NCBI RefSeq assembly: GCF_029867415.1
Contig: NW_026705326.1
Coordinates: 620,001 to 684,000, forward strand
DNA length: 64,000 nucleotides
Direction of reading: 5' to 3'
Origin: Vicia villosa
Lineage: Eukaryota; Streptophyta; Magnoliopsida; Fabales; Fabaceae
The notes under the pieces were generated by a model that ran no database searches, had not been told where the DNA came from, and was given only the letters and a program-made list of their open reading frames with translations. This document shows positions 47,039 to 58,244 of this stretch, piece after piece (the stretch's first letter is position 1; each line of letters opens with the position of its first letter). A program made the position numbers and the translations under genes.

Positions 47039-47637
47039 GCATTGTATAAAATCTGTTTTACAAATCGTTATTGTTATCTTCCTTAATCTTTTTGCATTTA
47101 TGTTTGGATTTGTGTTGCTATCAAGATATACTTCATAAATTATGGTAAGGGATAAACTTCTGTTAGTTTCTAGACTCTAGAGACAAATTTAGAGCTAACA
47201 ATCCCTTGCGTGTCGAAGCTTAATGCTTCAGTTTTTGAGTTTCGCGCGAGAGATCGCCGACGCGAGAATACAGATGTTCTCGCAATTTTGCGTTAGAGAT
47301 AACCTTGGTTGTGATTTATCTCGTTGGTGCTTTAGAGATGAACACTGATGTGAGAGATACGTGTTGATAATGACGAGTATTGTAGGTTGAGTTCAACTAA
47401 TCGATAAGTTTAATTTTGCGACGAGTGAGTGTATTTGCATGCTTTAAGTTATTCTCTCCGAAGAATGTATTTATTTTTCTGTTTTTACCTTTTTTACTTT
47501 TATATCATTTAAACCCAAGCTAGAAAACACAGAAAACGTTGAACAACATTCTAACCAACCATTATCTATGGACACGATAGTTCTGAGAGTATTACTTCCA
47601 AATCTTTTGCTTGCCGATATATTGCGTCAACACTTAT

Positions 47638-48830
<1,193 letters not shown>

Positions 48831-48834
48831 ATTA

Positions 48835-49327
48835 GCCAAGTACTTGAGAATCAATGTTTACTTCACAAATTTAAGCAAACAAGACATATCCAAAGACAAA
48901 AAAATTTGACATGTTATGAGTTTTTTCTTCAAATTTTGTCTATGTAAAAATACAACGATGTTGGAAACCATGTAAAAAAAGCTACACAATTAATAGACTA
49001 ATTTGGGTTCATCCAAGTACAAGTGAATTATATTACTTGAGGATGATGCTAACAATTTTTAGAGGACCAAATTGCTATAAAGACATCAAAATAGTGGGTG
49101 GAAATGTACATTTTAGTTTCAGGGATGCATGTTTTAAAATGGGATTTCTTGAAGATAATAATGAATATATAGCAGCTATAAAAGAGGCAAATGATTCGGG
49201 CTCAGGTAACTTCTTGAGAAAGTTATTTTTGACTGTGCTTTGTCAGGTAACATTAATAAACCTTGTGAAGTATGAAAAAGAACTTGGAATTGGCTATGTG
49301 ATTACTTCCTATATGAACAAAGACTGA
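48835..49327 (+). pseudogene. Helitron helicase gene, fragment A (Rep-helicase linker region)
   Basis: Decayed codons (LENQCLLHKFKQTR, then LTCYEFF) lead into WKPCKKSYTINRLIWVHP and an open 96-codon stretch (49037-49327) with YYLRMMLTIFRGP, FRDACFKMGFLEDNNEYI and FLRKLFLTVL. These are the conserved words just upstream of the PIF1-type helicase in plant Helitrons. Frame changes and stops make it dead. It is cut at 49328 by a TRIM-like element; matching downstream pieces lie at 52026 and 63890. Confidence 0.75.
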
Positions 49328-49328
49328 T

Positions 49329-49990
49329 TGTTGAGAAACAAGTGTTAGTGGTGTTGGGAAACAAGTGTGAGTTCTAAGTTCCACATTGCTTAGAAAAGTG
49401 GAGGTTGAACACTTTATAAGTGAGAGAACCTATACACCTATCATCTTAAGATTTTGAGTGAATATGAGGTGTCTCTCTCATTTGTTTGGGTGAGTCTTTA
49501 ACCTTTAGGTGAGTGTTTTTCCCTATGTGAATGGTCCCCCCTTAGTGATGACCCAGTAGTGCTATTAGATCCTATTTCGAGAAAGGGACTTGCTCCTTGT
49601 GTCGATAGTCTTTCTGACACGGTGGTCAGGAGGCATACCTCATTGAAGTGCCCATGACGAGATAAGGGTGTCTTTCAGAGGCAATACAAGTAATTGGATG
49701 AAAGAGCTTCTGCTTGAGGGGGAGAATAGTTGACGGACTCACACTTGAGGGGGAGATTATTGAGAAACAAGTGTGAGTGGTGTTGAGAAACAAGTGTGAG
49801 TTCTAAGTCCCACATTGCTTAGAAAAGTGAAGATTGAGCACTCTATAAGTGAAAGAACCCATACACCTATCACATTAAGGTTTTGGATGAATATGTGGTG
49901 TCTCTCTCATTTGTTTAGGTGAGTCTTTAACCTTTAAGTGAGTGTTTGGCCCAATGTGAATGTTTCCCCCTTAATGATGACCCATCATAA
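49329..49990 (+). mobile_element. TRIM-like element (short terminal direct repeats)
   Basis: Two direct repeats of about 220 bp (49331-49560 and 49757-49985) share GAGAAACAAGTGTGAGT, CCACATTGCTTAGAAAAGTG, a CTATAAGTGA TATA-like word, GGTGTCTCTCTCATTTGTTT and the end TGATGACCCA. The roughly 200 bp between them end in a purine tract (CTTGAGGGGGAGATTA) right before the second repeat. Short LTRs, a tiny non-coding interior and a purine tract define a TRIM. The target duplication could not be settled, so exact ends are uncertain. Confidence 0.78.
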
Positions 49991-50193
49991 AAATGTCAAC
50001 TAACAAAGCTATTTGAGTATTATATTTTTGAAATCATACTATTTTAAATGATCATAGGAATTTTAGTATTATAAAATAAATTTTTGTTACTATGTTTTGA
50101 AATGTTAATGAATAACTCAAAACGCATGCAAATTCTATCACAAATAATTTATTACACTTTTATACGACGTAAAAAGTTTTAATGTTTTAGTCG

Positions 50194-50281
50194 ATGGCTT
50201 TGTCAACAATATTGATTCCAAAGTTTCCGATTCTGAAATCTTCTACTCCTTCCAAGACGCTTCCAATGATGCTGATATCAA
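50194..50281 (+). other. Possible captured first exon with transit-peptide-like start
   Basis: An ATG at 50194 opens 29 codons rich in Ser, Thr, Leu, Pro and Lys without acids (MALSTILIPKFPILKSS), then a possible donor (ATCAA|GTAATA). The composition fits a plastid transit peptide. No next exon is recognised. Helitrons often carry gene pieces, but this could be chance. Confidence 0.25.
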
Positions 50282-50399
50282 GTAATACCTTTTATTCTTA
50301 TTGATTAGTACATCATTGTTTCGTGTTTTGATCTTCATGACATATGATAAAAGATAAAACAGAGAGAGGATGTACTTTGTTTCTTGCATTATTATATTG

Positions 50400-51010
50400 A
50401 TATGTGTTCCTTTAAAACACGTTTGGAATACCTCCCAGAAACAAATCCGGTGAGGTTGCAACTGAATAGGTTAGACAGAGTTTCTTTAGGGATTTAAGCC
50501 AGACGATGAATGTATGCATGAGCTCAAGATGAAAGCATATCTTGCTTATCCCTCGATTGGGAACCCTATTTATACCTCTAGAATGATGAACCGCAACATT
50601 AATGAAGTGACACTTGGAGTCCCTTAGTAATAGCAGCTATCGTAACCTCTGCCGCCCTCCATTTAAGAAACATAACGCCTGTAACGGCCTAAGCGTATCT
50701 TGAATCTGTAACCGTCATAGCCAACTAGGACAGCCGGCTACCAAGGTGGAGAGTGGTGAACTCCTCCGACTTGAGGGCTTGCCGAGTAAAGAAGATGTAT
50801 CCGACCTACTCGACAATATGCTGCCAAACGGACCTCATTGCCATAGTCGCTTATATTCGCACTGACTTCCATGTAGGTTTAATATTTTTGGTATGTACTA
50901 TGATAACTACTTTGATTATTGTGATTAAATATGTTCTGATTATGGATATGATTTTAGTTAATTTTACCAAATATCTTACTAAAATCAGGGGAGGTTCGGG
51001 CTGAGCTAAA
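50400..51010 (-). other. LTR-like fragment
   Basis: The minus strand holds GAGGTATAAATAGGG (about 50566-50580) and a GC-richer composition than the flanks, with words such as CTACTCGACAAT and CTTGAGGGCTTGCCGAG near 50.77-50.82 kb, like the Tat element LTR style. No matching second copy is in the window. Confidence 0.3.
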
Positions 51011-51107
51011 AACCACAATCTACATGCTCATTTAGAATATACAGTGTTGGAAGAAAATAATACATTTTATGTTTTGGTATTTTAACAACTGAGATATTAG
51101 TCACGTA

Positions 51108-51616
51108 CAGGGCCGGCCCAACACATCTCGAGGCCTAAGGCAAAATTTTAAATCAAAATTTTTTAATATAATAAAAATATTTTTTTTTAATTAATATATT
51201 TTAGATGTTTTAGAATGTGAAACTATTACATTATTATAATTAATCATTTAATATTATACTTGATACTAAAATTAACTAATCTAAATACTCTTCTTATTAT
51301 TTAGAAAATCATAATTGAAAAACAATGTCAAAATTATAAAAAAAAATTAGATATTAAATCTCCTATTATATTGAAGAATTCAAAAATTTATTATTTATAC
51401 TTATGATTTTTAAATTAACAAATTATATAACACACATGGTAAATAATAATAATAATTATATATTTTAAATAGGTATTATTATTATTTAATTGGTATATAA
51501 AATAATTTAAAAAGTAATTTTTTAAAAAATTTATTAGTAAAATCATATAAATATAAAATAAAAAAAATGAGGCCCTAGGCGGTAGCCTTGGTGGCCTACC
51601 CCTAGGGCCGGCCCTG
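51108..51616. mobile_element. Non-autonomous hAT element (MITE-like, 509 bp)
   Basis: Ends are perfect inverted CAGGGCCGGCCC, flanked by an exact 8-bp repeat GTCACGTA (51100-51107 and 51617-51624). The interior is AT-rich and non-coding. Its ends share the CAGGG start and the GGCCTAAGGCAAA-like subterminal word with the right end of the 990-2418 hAT element, so the two may be related. Confidence 0.93.
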
Positions 51617-52025
51617 GTCACGTATTACACATGTCAAAACCACTATTGTTATAAGATCATACAGTGATCAAGAAGTTTGTTAAGCTACATGATATGAAAC
51701 CTGAAATTATATAAATGAACTATAATTACATGTCACCAACCATTTTCCAAATGATGTTATTATTGGCACCTTCCATTTTATTTAGTGTATAGGATTAAGC
51801 TTATATTTTGATCCGTTGAAGTTTGTATGTTTGAAATCATACTGCATAACATATTCATAATAAAATTCTATGTTTTGAACAATAACATATTCATTATCAA
51901 ATTCTATGTTTTGAACAATAAAATACATTTACTCAGAAGATATCATGAGAAGATGTCATTATAGATATTCTAACATTATATTGAGTGAACATCAAATTAA
52001 TTTATGTTTGTTATATGCCTTTCAC

Positions 52026-52250
52026 AGATTTGCAATTGACTGAGAAAGAGAGAGAAAATTTAACACTTGTGGAAATTGAGAAACTGTTGTAAGCAAATAG
52101 AAGAAGTTTGAAGGAATATTTCGTCCGGAATGTCTTATCCAAAAACTTATGTCACAAGGGACATAGGCAATAGAATCATTTATAACAAACATGATTACAG
52201 TATTGATATTAAACGATAAAAATTACATGATTTATTTCGTTCACTTATAA
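52026..52250 (+). pseudogene. Helitron helicase gene, fragment B
   Basis: Codons for DLQLTEKERENLTLVEIEKLL, ANRRSLKEY, then VTRDIGNRIIYNKHDYSID and LHDLFRSL match the region between fragment A and the helicase Walker A box in plant Helitrons. At least two frame changes and a stop are seen. The sequence is interrupted at about 52250. Confidence 0.72.
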
Positions 52251-52419
52251 TTTACTTACTAACACCAACTAGTAAAATACTCGTGCGACCGCACGGGTAA
52301 ATTTATTTGATACGATATAAATTATATTTAGATATATATCAAAATTTAAAATTAGCTATTAATTTTAAAATGAATAATAATTATATAAACTCAATTGTAT
52401 TAAATAATCAAAATAATTA

Positions 52420-52594
52420 GGGTCATGCTAACATGTGCCCTAATGGCACATGTTAATATACTATAATTAGAAAAATTTATATGTAATAAAATCATGTTTA
52501 AAGTTTCAAAAATTTGAATACACGCATTCCAAGAGAATATTTCTAATTAAAGTATTATTAACATGTGCCCTTAGGACACATGTTAGCATTTTCC
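52420..52594. mobile_element. Mutator-type MITE (175 bp)
   Basis: An exact 9-bp repeat AAATAATTA (52411-52419 and 52595-52603) flanks inverted ends sharing ATGCTAACATGTG. Each end contains a near-palindrome, ACATGTGCCC...GGCACATGT on the left and the same word with CTTAGGACACATGT on the right. The 9-bp duplication is the Mutator hallmark. Confidence 0.9.
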
Positions 52595-52775
52595 AAATAA
52601 TTATTATTTAAAATAATATATACTGTGCGCTGATATTGATACCTAAAATAAAATTTTTTATTTGATACAATATAAAATCTATTTATACACATATGTAAAT
52701 TTGAAATGAATTATTTGATTATAAAATTAAAAATAATTATCATGCAAAAAGGGCCTAGCACCCTCCCTCTTATCA

Positions 52776-52856
<81 letters not shown>
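52776..52856. repeat. (AAT)n microsatellite
   Basis: About 27 uninterrupted AAT/ATA units. Confidence 0.97.
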
Positions 52857-52857
<1 letters not shown>

Positions 52858-53098
52858 CAAAAAATGACCCACGAGATAAATAAATATAAAAAACAAAATT
52901 TTGATATTTTGAAATAAGGATTTTGTCTTTTAAATCAAGGCAAATTATTGATTAAAATAAAATAGAAATAATGATTCGTGGGATAAAAAAATTATTCGAT
53001 GCTATATAAAATGTTTTTATAACAAATGCAAAATTTGAAATAATTTACTTAATTGTAAAATGAACAATAGTCATATAAATTTAATTGTATTATATAAT

Positions 53099-53558
53099 TG
53101 ATCTTACCTGATCAGGAGAATCGTCAAGGCGACAGAATCTGGCTTGAAGAGCAAGATGGGGGGTACCTGCAAGGTCCTCCGATGCTAAAGTCAGTAGCTA
53201 TCAGAGAATGAAGGTTTAGAGAGTGAAGAATATGATACCTGACCCTCTAGTGAAAGAAGGTATTTATAGCCCCCAGCGCTGGGCCAAGGTTTCCTAATTG
53301 GGCCAAATCCAGTTGGAGGCCCACGTGCTAGGAAACTGCCAGAATACCCTTGTGCTAGGGCTGAGTCAGCAGGTGACCCACGTCCTGGATGAGCATGGCG
53401 CAGGATTCGGAAGAGGTTGACCGGATCCTTCGCTGTAGCGTGACGCGTGGTCTTCGTGCTTGGGCAATCCGTAACGGCTACCAAGTAAATGGGCCCAAAT
53501 GCTTTGGGCCTGCTCGACTAGAAGGAAGAGCTGGGCCTGCTCAGCCCAGTCTAGAATA
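53099..53558 (-). repeat. 3' LTR of the Tat element
   Basis: 460 bp; on the minus strand it runs from TATTCTAGACTGGGC to GGTAAGATCA and holds a GGGGGCTATAAATACC promoter box (about 53260-53275). Confidence 0.92.
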
Positions 53559-54004
53559 GGAGCCCCCCCAAGTCATTAGTCATGTGGGAGTGATGACTTT
53601 GACCAAGAGGCTGGCCGAGCACGAGTATGAACGTTCGTTGTCAACTGGGCTCTCCTCGGGTGCTTAGGTTAGCGGGGAGAGGTGATGCTGACGGGGGCAC
53701 AAGACCAAAGAGGTGGTTGGCTCTAGTTCTTGGAGTCCGGCCGAGGAGGTGACTGTCCTTTTGGTTTCCACTTGACACGTTTTTGTTGCTTCTTGTCAGA
53801 GTTTGACTGACAGGTGGTGACTGTTGAGACTGCCATCATTGCAACGCCGTTTCGGAATAAGTACCGGCTGCGCCGTTTAGGTTTTCCAAGACACTTTATG
53901 ACACTTGGCGCTTTCCCATGCTTAGAGCCGCCTTAGGGGTGCAGGCAATGATTGCGCCTCCTAGGCTGCCTAGGCCATCATGACACCCTTTGGCCTCCTT
54001 CCTC

Positions 54005-54012
54005 TATATAAA
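54005..54012 (+). promoter_or_regulatory. TATA box of the antisense gene in the Tat element
   Basis: CTCTATATAAAGAGCGAG on the plus strand, 450 bp inside the 3' LTR border, opposite to gag-pol transcription. A CT-rich leader and a spliced 5' intron follow. Confidence 0.75.
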
Positions 54013-54114
54013 GAGCGAGAAGATCATTCATTTATCACTTAGCATTTTGAAAACTTCCAAGACTCGCTCACAGCTCTCTTCTTCGTCTCGTGCATCTCTC
54101 CTACGCTCTCTCAA

Positions 54115-54602
54115 GTAAGTTCCTCGTCTTCTCCTTTATGTTTATTTAAGATTTATGTTCTAGTTTGAGTGTAGCGAGCAGGATTTAAGAGTACAGCGAG
54201 CAAGGCTGATGAGTGTGCCGAGTAGATTTAGGAAATTGTTATTCCTTCATATGCGTTTGCTGAGTGAAACATGAATAGGCCGAGCAAGGACAGTTGAATG
54301 AGATATCCATCCTTTGAATTAGAAGAGGAGAGTTTAAATGCGACAAGCAAAAGAGGTTGCGTGCCTCAATTAGGGTATGTGTTTGCCGACCATCGTTGGG
54401 GGTGGTCACCTTATCTCGCGAGCACCTTTTTCTAATGTAGTTCGATGGTAGTTGTTCGGATCTGATGGACCTAGGAGGGTGTGTCGTGGATGTTGGTCGT
54501 AGGCAGGAGTCTTTCCTCGTCCTCTCTCCTCGCCCTTTCACTTGACTTGCGGTGGAAGGGTGGATTTGACAAGTCGAATTCACTGTTTCCTCTGCTTTTC
54601 AG
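54115..54602 (+). other. Leader intron of the antisense gene
   Basis: A strong donor (TCTCAA|GTAAGT) and acceptor (CTGCTTTTCAG|GTAA) flank 488 bp ending four bases before the ATG at 54607. The intron is T-rich and full of stops in all frames. Confidence 0.6.
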
Positions 54603-54606
54603 GTAA

Positions 54607-56527
54607 ATGGCTGACGAAAACAAGGATGACGTCGTCTTCGACATATTCGACGGGGACGAAGCTATTGGTTGCTCGCAGGATGAGGGAGTTCCAATCATTG
54701 AGACCTCCCCGAGGGAGCTTGAGGAATGGGTGGCCGTCGCTCCGAGGACGACCGCGTCGCACTTCTCGACGCATCCTAAGGAGGCCTTTAATGTCCTCGA
54801 AGATCTTGATCCGAACGAGGAGCCTTCCTGGGGTGCCTTTGTGCCCAAGTCTCATCAGAGGATCTGCTCGCAATTCCCTGGTCCTCGCTTCGCTATGTAT
54901 GAGTTCGTCTTCAAGGAGGTCGGGCTCAGGCTCCCTTTCACGCATCTACAGCGGAGCGTTTTCGGGTGGTTGCGTTTGTGTCCGTCCCAGCTCCACCCTA
55001 ACGCCTTTGCGTTTCTAAGGGCCTTTGAAATCGTGTGCGGATTTTTGGAGGTCGAGGCAACTCTGCCCCTATTTTTCAGAGTGTTTCATCTGCAGAGGTT
55101 GCGTGATTCGGATGGCAAATGGAGTTGGGTGTCCTTCAAGCAGCCGAAGAAGCTGTTCGCCATTTACCAGGACTCCATTAAGCATTTCAAGGGTCGATAC
55201 TTTATGGTTAAGCCTCTCACTCCTGAGGCAGAGGATCATTTGTTTGAAATCCGAGAGTATACTCAGGACGGAGTGAAAAAGGTGGGTCCAGCTGCTCGGT
55301 TCCCGTTGGAGTGGCAATATGATCACTTCGAGCATGGGACTGACTACTATATTTTCCGAGATGAGGATCTTAACGAGCATGACACGGCGGGGTATCAACG
55401 GCTTGCCTCCTTCGTAGATGGGTTTAGGCCGGCGGTATGCACCTACCCCAACGGGGATCCTTTTTTCGACGAGGACGGGGGTCCCATGCTGGAGCCTCGA
55501 TATATCAATACCAAAGCTATCCTCGGGTGCGGGGGTTACGGGGATGCGATGATCTTGCTTGGTGAGGAAATTATTTCATGTTTGAATAACACCTCTCCGG
55601 TACTAACTCCTTTTGTTTTGCAGGGCAAATGGCCGACTTGCATGACAAAGTCGTGAAGATGAGAGCAAAGAACAAAGCGGCTACCAAGGTGGCCGTGAAG
55701 CGGACACGGGTCGAGGAAGTCAAGGCGGCTGCTGCGGGCGCTTGTGATGGTGGCTCCCTTTGGTCGGTTGGGACGACTTCGGGTGAAAACAAAAGAACGA
55801 AGAGACTCCAGAAGTTCGTCCTCTCATCAACGACAACACCTCTGATGACGACATAGTGCTGCTCTCTTGCACTTTGCACAGGGGACTCTTCTCGAAGAAG
55901 AATGTGCTGCTCCAGCGCGAGGAGGTTAGGCACATAGTCAGGCGGGACAGGGTGTCTCGGGACAAGGACTTGTCTGAGGATCTCGAGGGGATGATGAGGG
56001 TGGCCGCCTTGGCCTTGGCCCTCAATGCTCAAAGGGTCTGTCCTCAGAAGGATTACGATGCTCTGCAGACTAAATATGACAAGCTGGAGCACGAGTTTGA
56101 GAATTATAAGGACAAGTATGAGATCCAAAACGGCATTGTTGAAGACCTCTGCAAGGCGCAGGACAGAGTCAGGGCCTTGGAAGCCGAGGAGAAAAGGCTG
56201 CATGATCGGGTTTCCGAACTGGAGAAGTCTCACCTCCCTGCCGCCGAGGAAGATGAAAACGAGAAGGTTTTGGTGACTCGCTCTCAGCTTCTGGGTAAGG
56301 TGAGGGAGCTGGAGGTCGACTGCGTTGCTACCTTGGGGGTTGGATTCAGGGCCGCGGTGGATCAACTGAAAGTTCTCAACCCGTGCTTGGTGACGAAGGG
56401 AATTGGTCCTTACAACAAAGTCGTGGACGGGCGGATCGAATCAAATCCCGAGTTTGAGGACTGGGAGGACGAGCAGGATGTTCCGGGTGAAGACAACGGT
56501 GCCGAGGAGGAAGACATCGACGTTTGA
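54607..56527 (+). pseudogene. Antisense extra gene of the Tat element (putative gypsy-type transposon protein)
   Basis: Exon 54607-55561 joins exon 55624 onward through a 62-bp intron (GTGAGG...TACTAAC...TTTTGCAG); the splice restores frame, giving GQM at the junction. The first 310 residues look like the plant gypsy-type transposon protein family (SWGAFVPKSHQRICSQFPG, FTHLQRSVFGWLRL, WSWVSFKQPKKLFA). Near 55790 an A-rich stretch shifts the frame (stop TAG at 55854-55856), and the frame +2 continues openly to 56527 with SDDDIVLLSC, a long coiled coil (about 56050-56240) and an acidic tail. So one length change breaks an otherwise full gene. Its role is unknown; it is outside gag-pol and has its own promoter. 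Confidence 0.75.
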
Positions 56528-57060
56528 TCAGTTTCTTTTCCTTTTTTGGCCTGCGTGCCGGTGCATTTGTGGCCTTCGTGCCGAAGTAGTTAGTTGGGCC
56601 ATGCCCGGATAATTTTTTGGGGTCTGCGTGCCCTTAATCTTTGTAATATTTGGATATCTCCGGCCAGTTTGGTCGGTTTTTAATTCTATTTCGCATTTCA
56701 TGCTTTGATTAAATGTTCATTTTTGTCGTTTATTTTTTGTGCTCGACCGAGGTTTATTGCCCGGGCGTGTGGTGTGCGGTTCGGTTGCGCAGAGCAGGTG
56801 TGCGCTATTAGCGGGCACGAGTCCGCGGTTGGGGCCAAGTGCTGGCGGCGTGAACGGTCCCATCGCGAGCTGGGGTTCTGCCGTGCAGGTACTGCTGCGG
56901 TGGGTCTAGTCGTAAGGCCCACCGTGTAGTTGGCCTTGCCTTCTGGTAGGGAGTTCCAACTGTTGCTGTCGTGGAGCAATCGCGTCTGTACCATGACGCG
57001 AGTCCATGTCCGGTTTCCCCTCGTGTTCCGTACGGGCGGCCGGGGGGTGTTAGGTCGTAC

Positions 57061-57960
57061 CTAACTGTAATAGCGTCTGAGTTTTTCAACGTTCCAAGGC
57101 CGAGCAAGTTTTTCGCCGAGAAGGTTCTCGAGATAATAGGCGCCGTTTTCGGTTTTATCGTAAACTCGGTATGGGCCTTCCCAGTTCGGGGCTAGTTTGC
57201 CCTCGCGGGAGTCTTTCATGTTTCTGCGGAGCACTAGGGCACCAACTTCGAATTCGCGCTTGATAACTTTGGCGTTGTGGCGTAAAGCTATCTGTTGTTT
57301 CAACTTTGCTTCTCGGAGGGAAGACTCTGCTCGGATTTCCTCAACCATGTCGAGTTCTTCCCTCATAGCTTTGTCGTTGAGCTCTTCCTCGAGAGGCGAC
57401 TCGGTCCGACGAGATGGCTCTCGGATTTCCACTGGGATCACGGCTTCGGTGCCGTAAGTTAACCTGAACGGTGTTTCGCCTGTGCTTGAATGGGGGGTCG
57501 TCCTGTACGCCAAAAGTACACTGTGTAGTTCTTCGACCCAAGCTTTCTTTGCCTCGCCCAGCCTCCTCTTCAGTCCTCGGAGAATTACCCGGTTGGCAGC
57601 TTCAGCTTGCCCATTCGTTTGGGGGTGTTCGACCGAAGTGAAGTGCTGTTTCGTCCCGAGTTTGGCTACGAACTCTTGGAACTTTCTGTCGGTGAATTGG
57701 GTGCCGTTGTCGGTTATAATCGCCTGCGGCACCCCGAACCGAGTGAGTATGTTCCGTTTATAAAAACGGAGTACGTTTTGGGACGTGATCTTGGCGAGTG
57801 CTTCGGCTTCTATCCATTTGATGAAATAGTCGACGGCGACTACCAGGTATTTATTTTGGTATGAACCGACCGGGAAGGGTCCAAGGAGGTCCATTTCCCA
57901 TGTGGAGAAGGGCCAGGGTGAGGATAAAGATTTAAGCTCGTTCGGGGGAGCTAAGTGCAT
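57061..57960 (-). pseudogene. Integrase core and C-terminal domain of the Tat element
   Basis: A 299-codon open stretch has the DDE core: WEMDLLGPFPVG with the first Asp, AIITDNGTQFTD with the second, and HPQTNGQAEAANR with the Glu, then the C-terminal GKLAPNWEGPYRV and LRRYYS. It shares the frame of the reverse transcriptase. The catalytic residues are present, but the gene start is damaged (see the preceding fragment). Confidence 0.88.
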
Positions 57961-58244
57961 GTCGGTGTGGCGCTGACATTTCTCGCGAGTGACCGGCCGC
58001 CGAGGTGTTGACCGCTAATCCCCTCGTGGAGCTCTTGGAGAATCTCGAGCGCTTGCGAGGCGTCGACACATTTGAGGAGAGGAATGGAGAAACCTCGTCG
58101 GTATAGTTTGTTCTCGACGATGGTGTACGAGCAGGCTCGTCTTTTGATTGCTGAAGCCTCTTTTACGTCGGTTGGGAGTTCGTCTTTTGTGAGAAAGTTG
58201 TACACCGGGGTCATCCAGCAGTTGTCGTCGCTGATGGCGAGCAC
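57951..58244 (-). pseudogene. Integrase N-terminal zinc region with internal deletion
   Basis: This frame carries the pre-integrase words CWMTPVYNFLTKDELP, LYRRGFSIPLLKCV and HEGISGQHLGGRSLAR with the HH pair. It then jumps into the core frame as KCQRHTDMHLAP, so about 25-30 residues that normally separate HH from CC, including the first Cys, are missing and the frame changes. The HHCC finger cannot form. Confidence 0.72.

Larger units (their letters stand above)
41344..47632 (+). mobile_element. Solo LTR (about 1.27 kb) hosting a nested copia element
   Basis: The outer sequence begins TGATAAGTGTCAAAA and ends ATTGCGTCAACA with an exact 5-bp repeat CTTAT on each side (41339-41343 and 47633-47637). 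Removing the nested copia element (42028-47038 plus one GCATT) leaves about 1.27 kb. A TATA-like CTATAAGTAG lies at about 41760 and AAGTGTC/GACACTT words form a hairpin at the start. The ends and size suggest a Ty3/gypsy LTR (Athila-like is my guess). No internal region is present on either side. Confidence 0.72.

Noticed and set aside
52711..52896. Open frame with a long Tyr tract on the minus strand
   Set aside because: It is a translation of the AAT microsatellite.
53191..53484. 97-codon minus-strand open frame, repeated at 63051-63344
   Set aside because: It lies wholly within each LTR, spans the promoter and has no known domain; open by chance and duplicated with the LTR.
54239..54945. 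Minus-strand open frames opposite the antisense gene of the Tat element
   Set aside because: They lie over the leader intron and exon of the plus-strand gene; codon bias and motifs belong to the plus strand.
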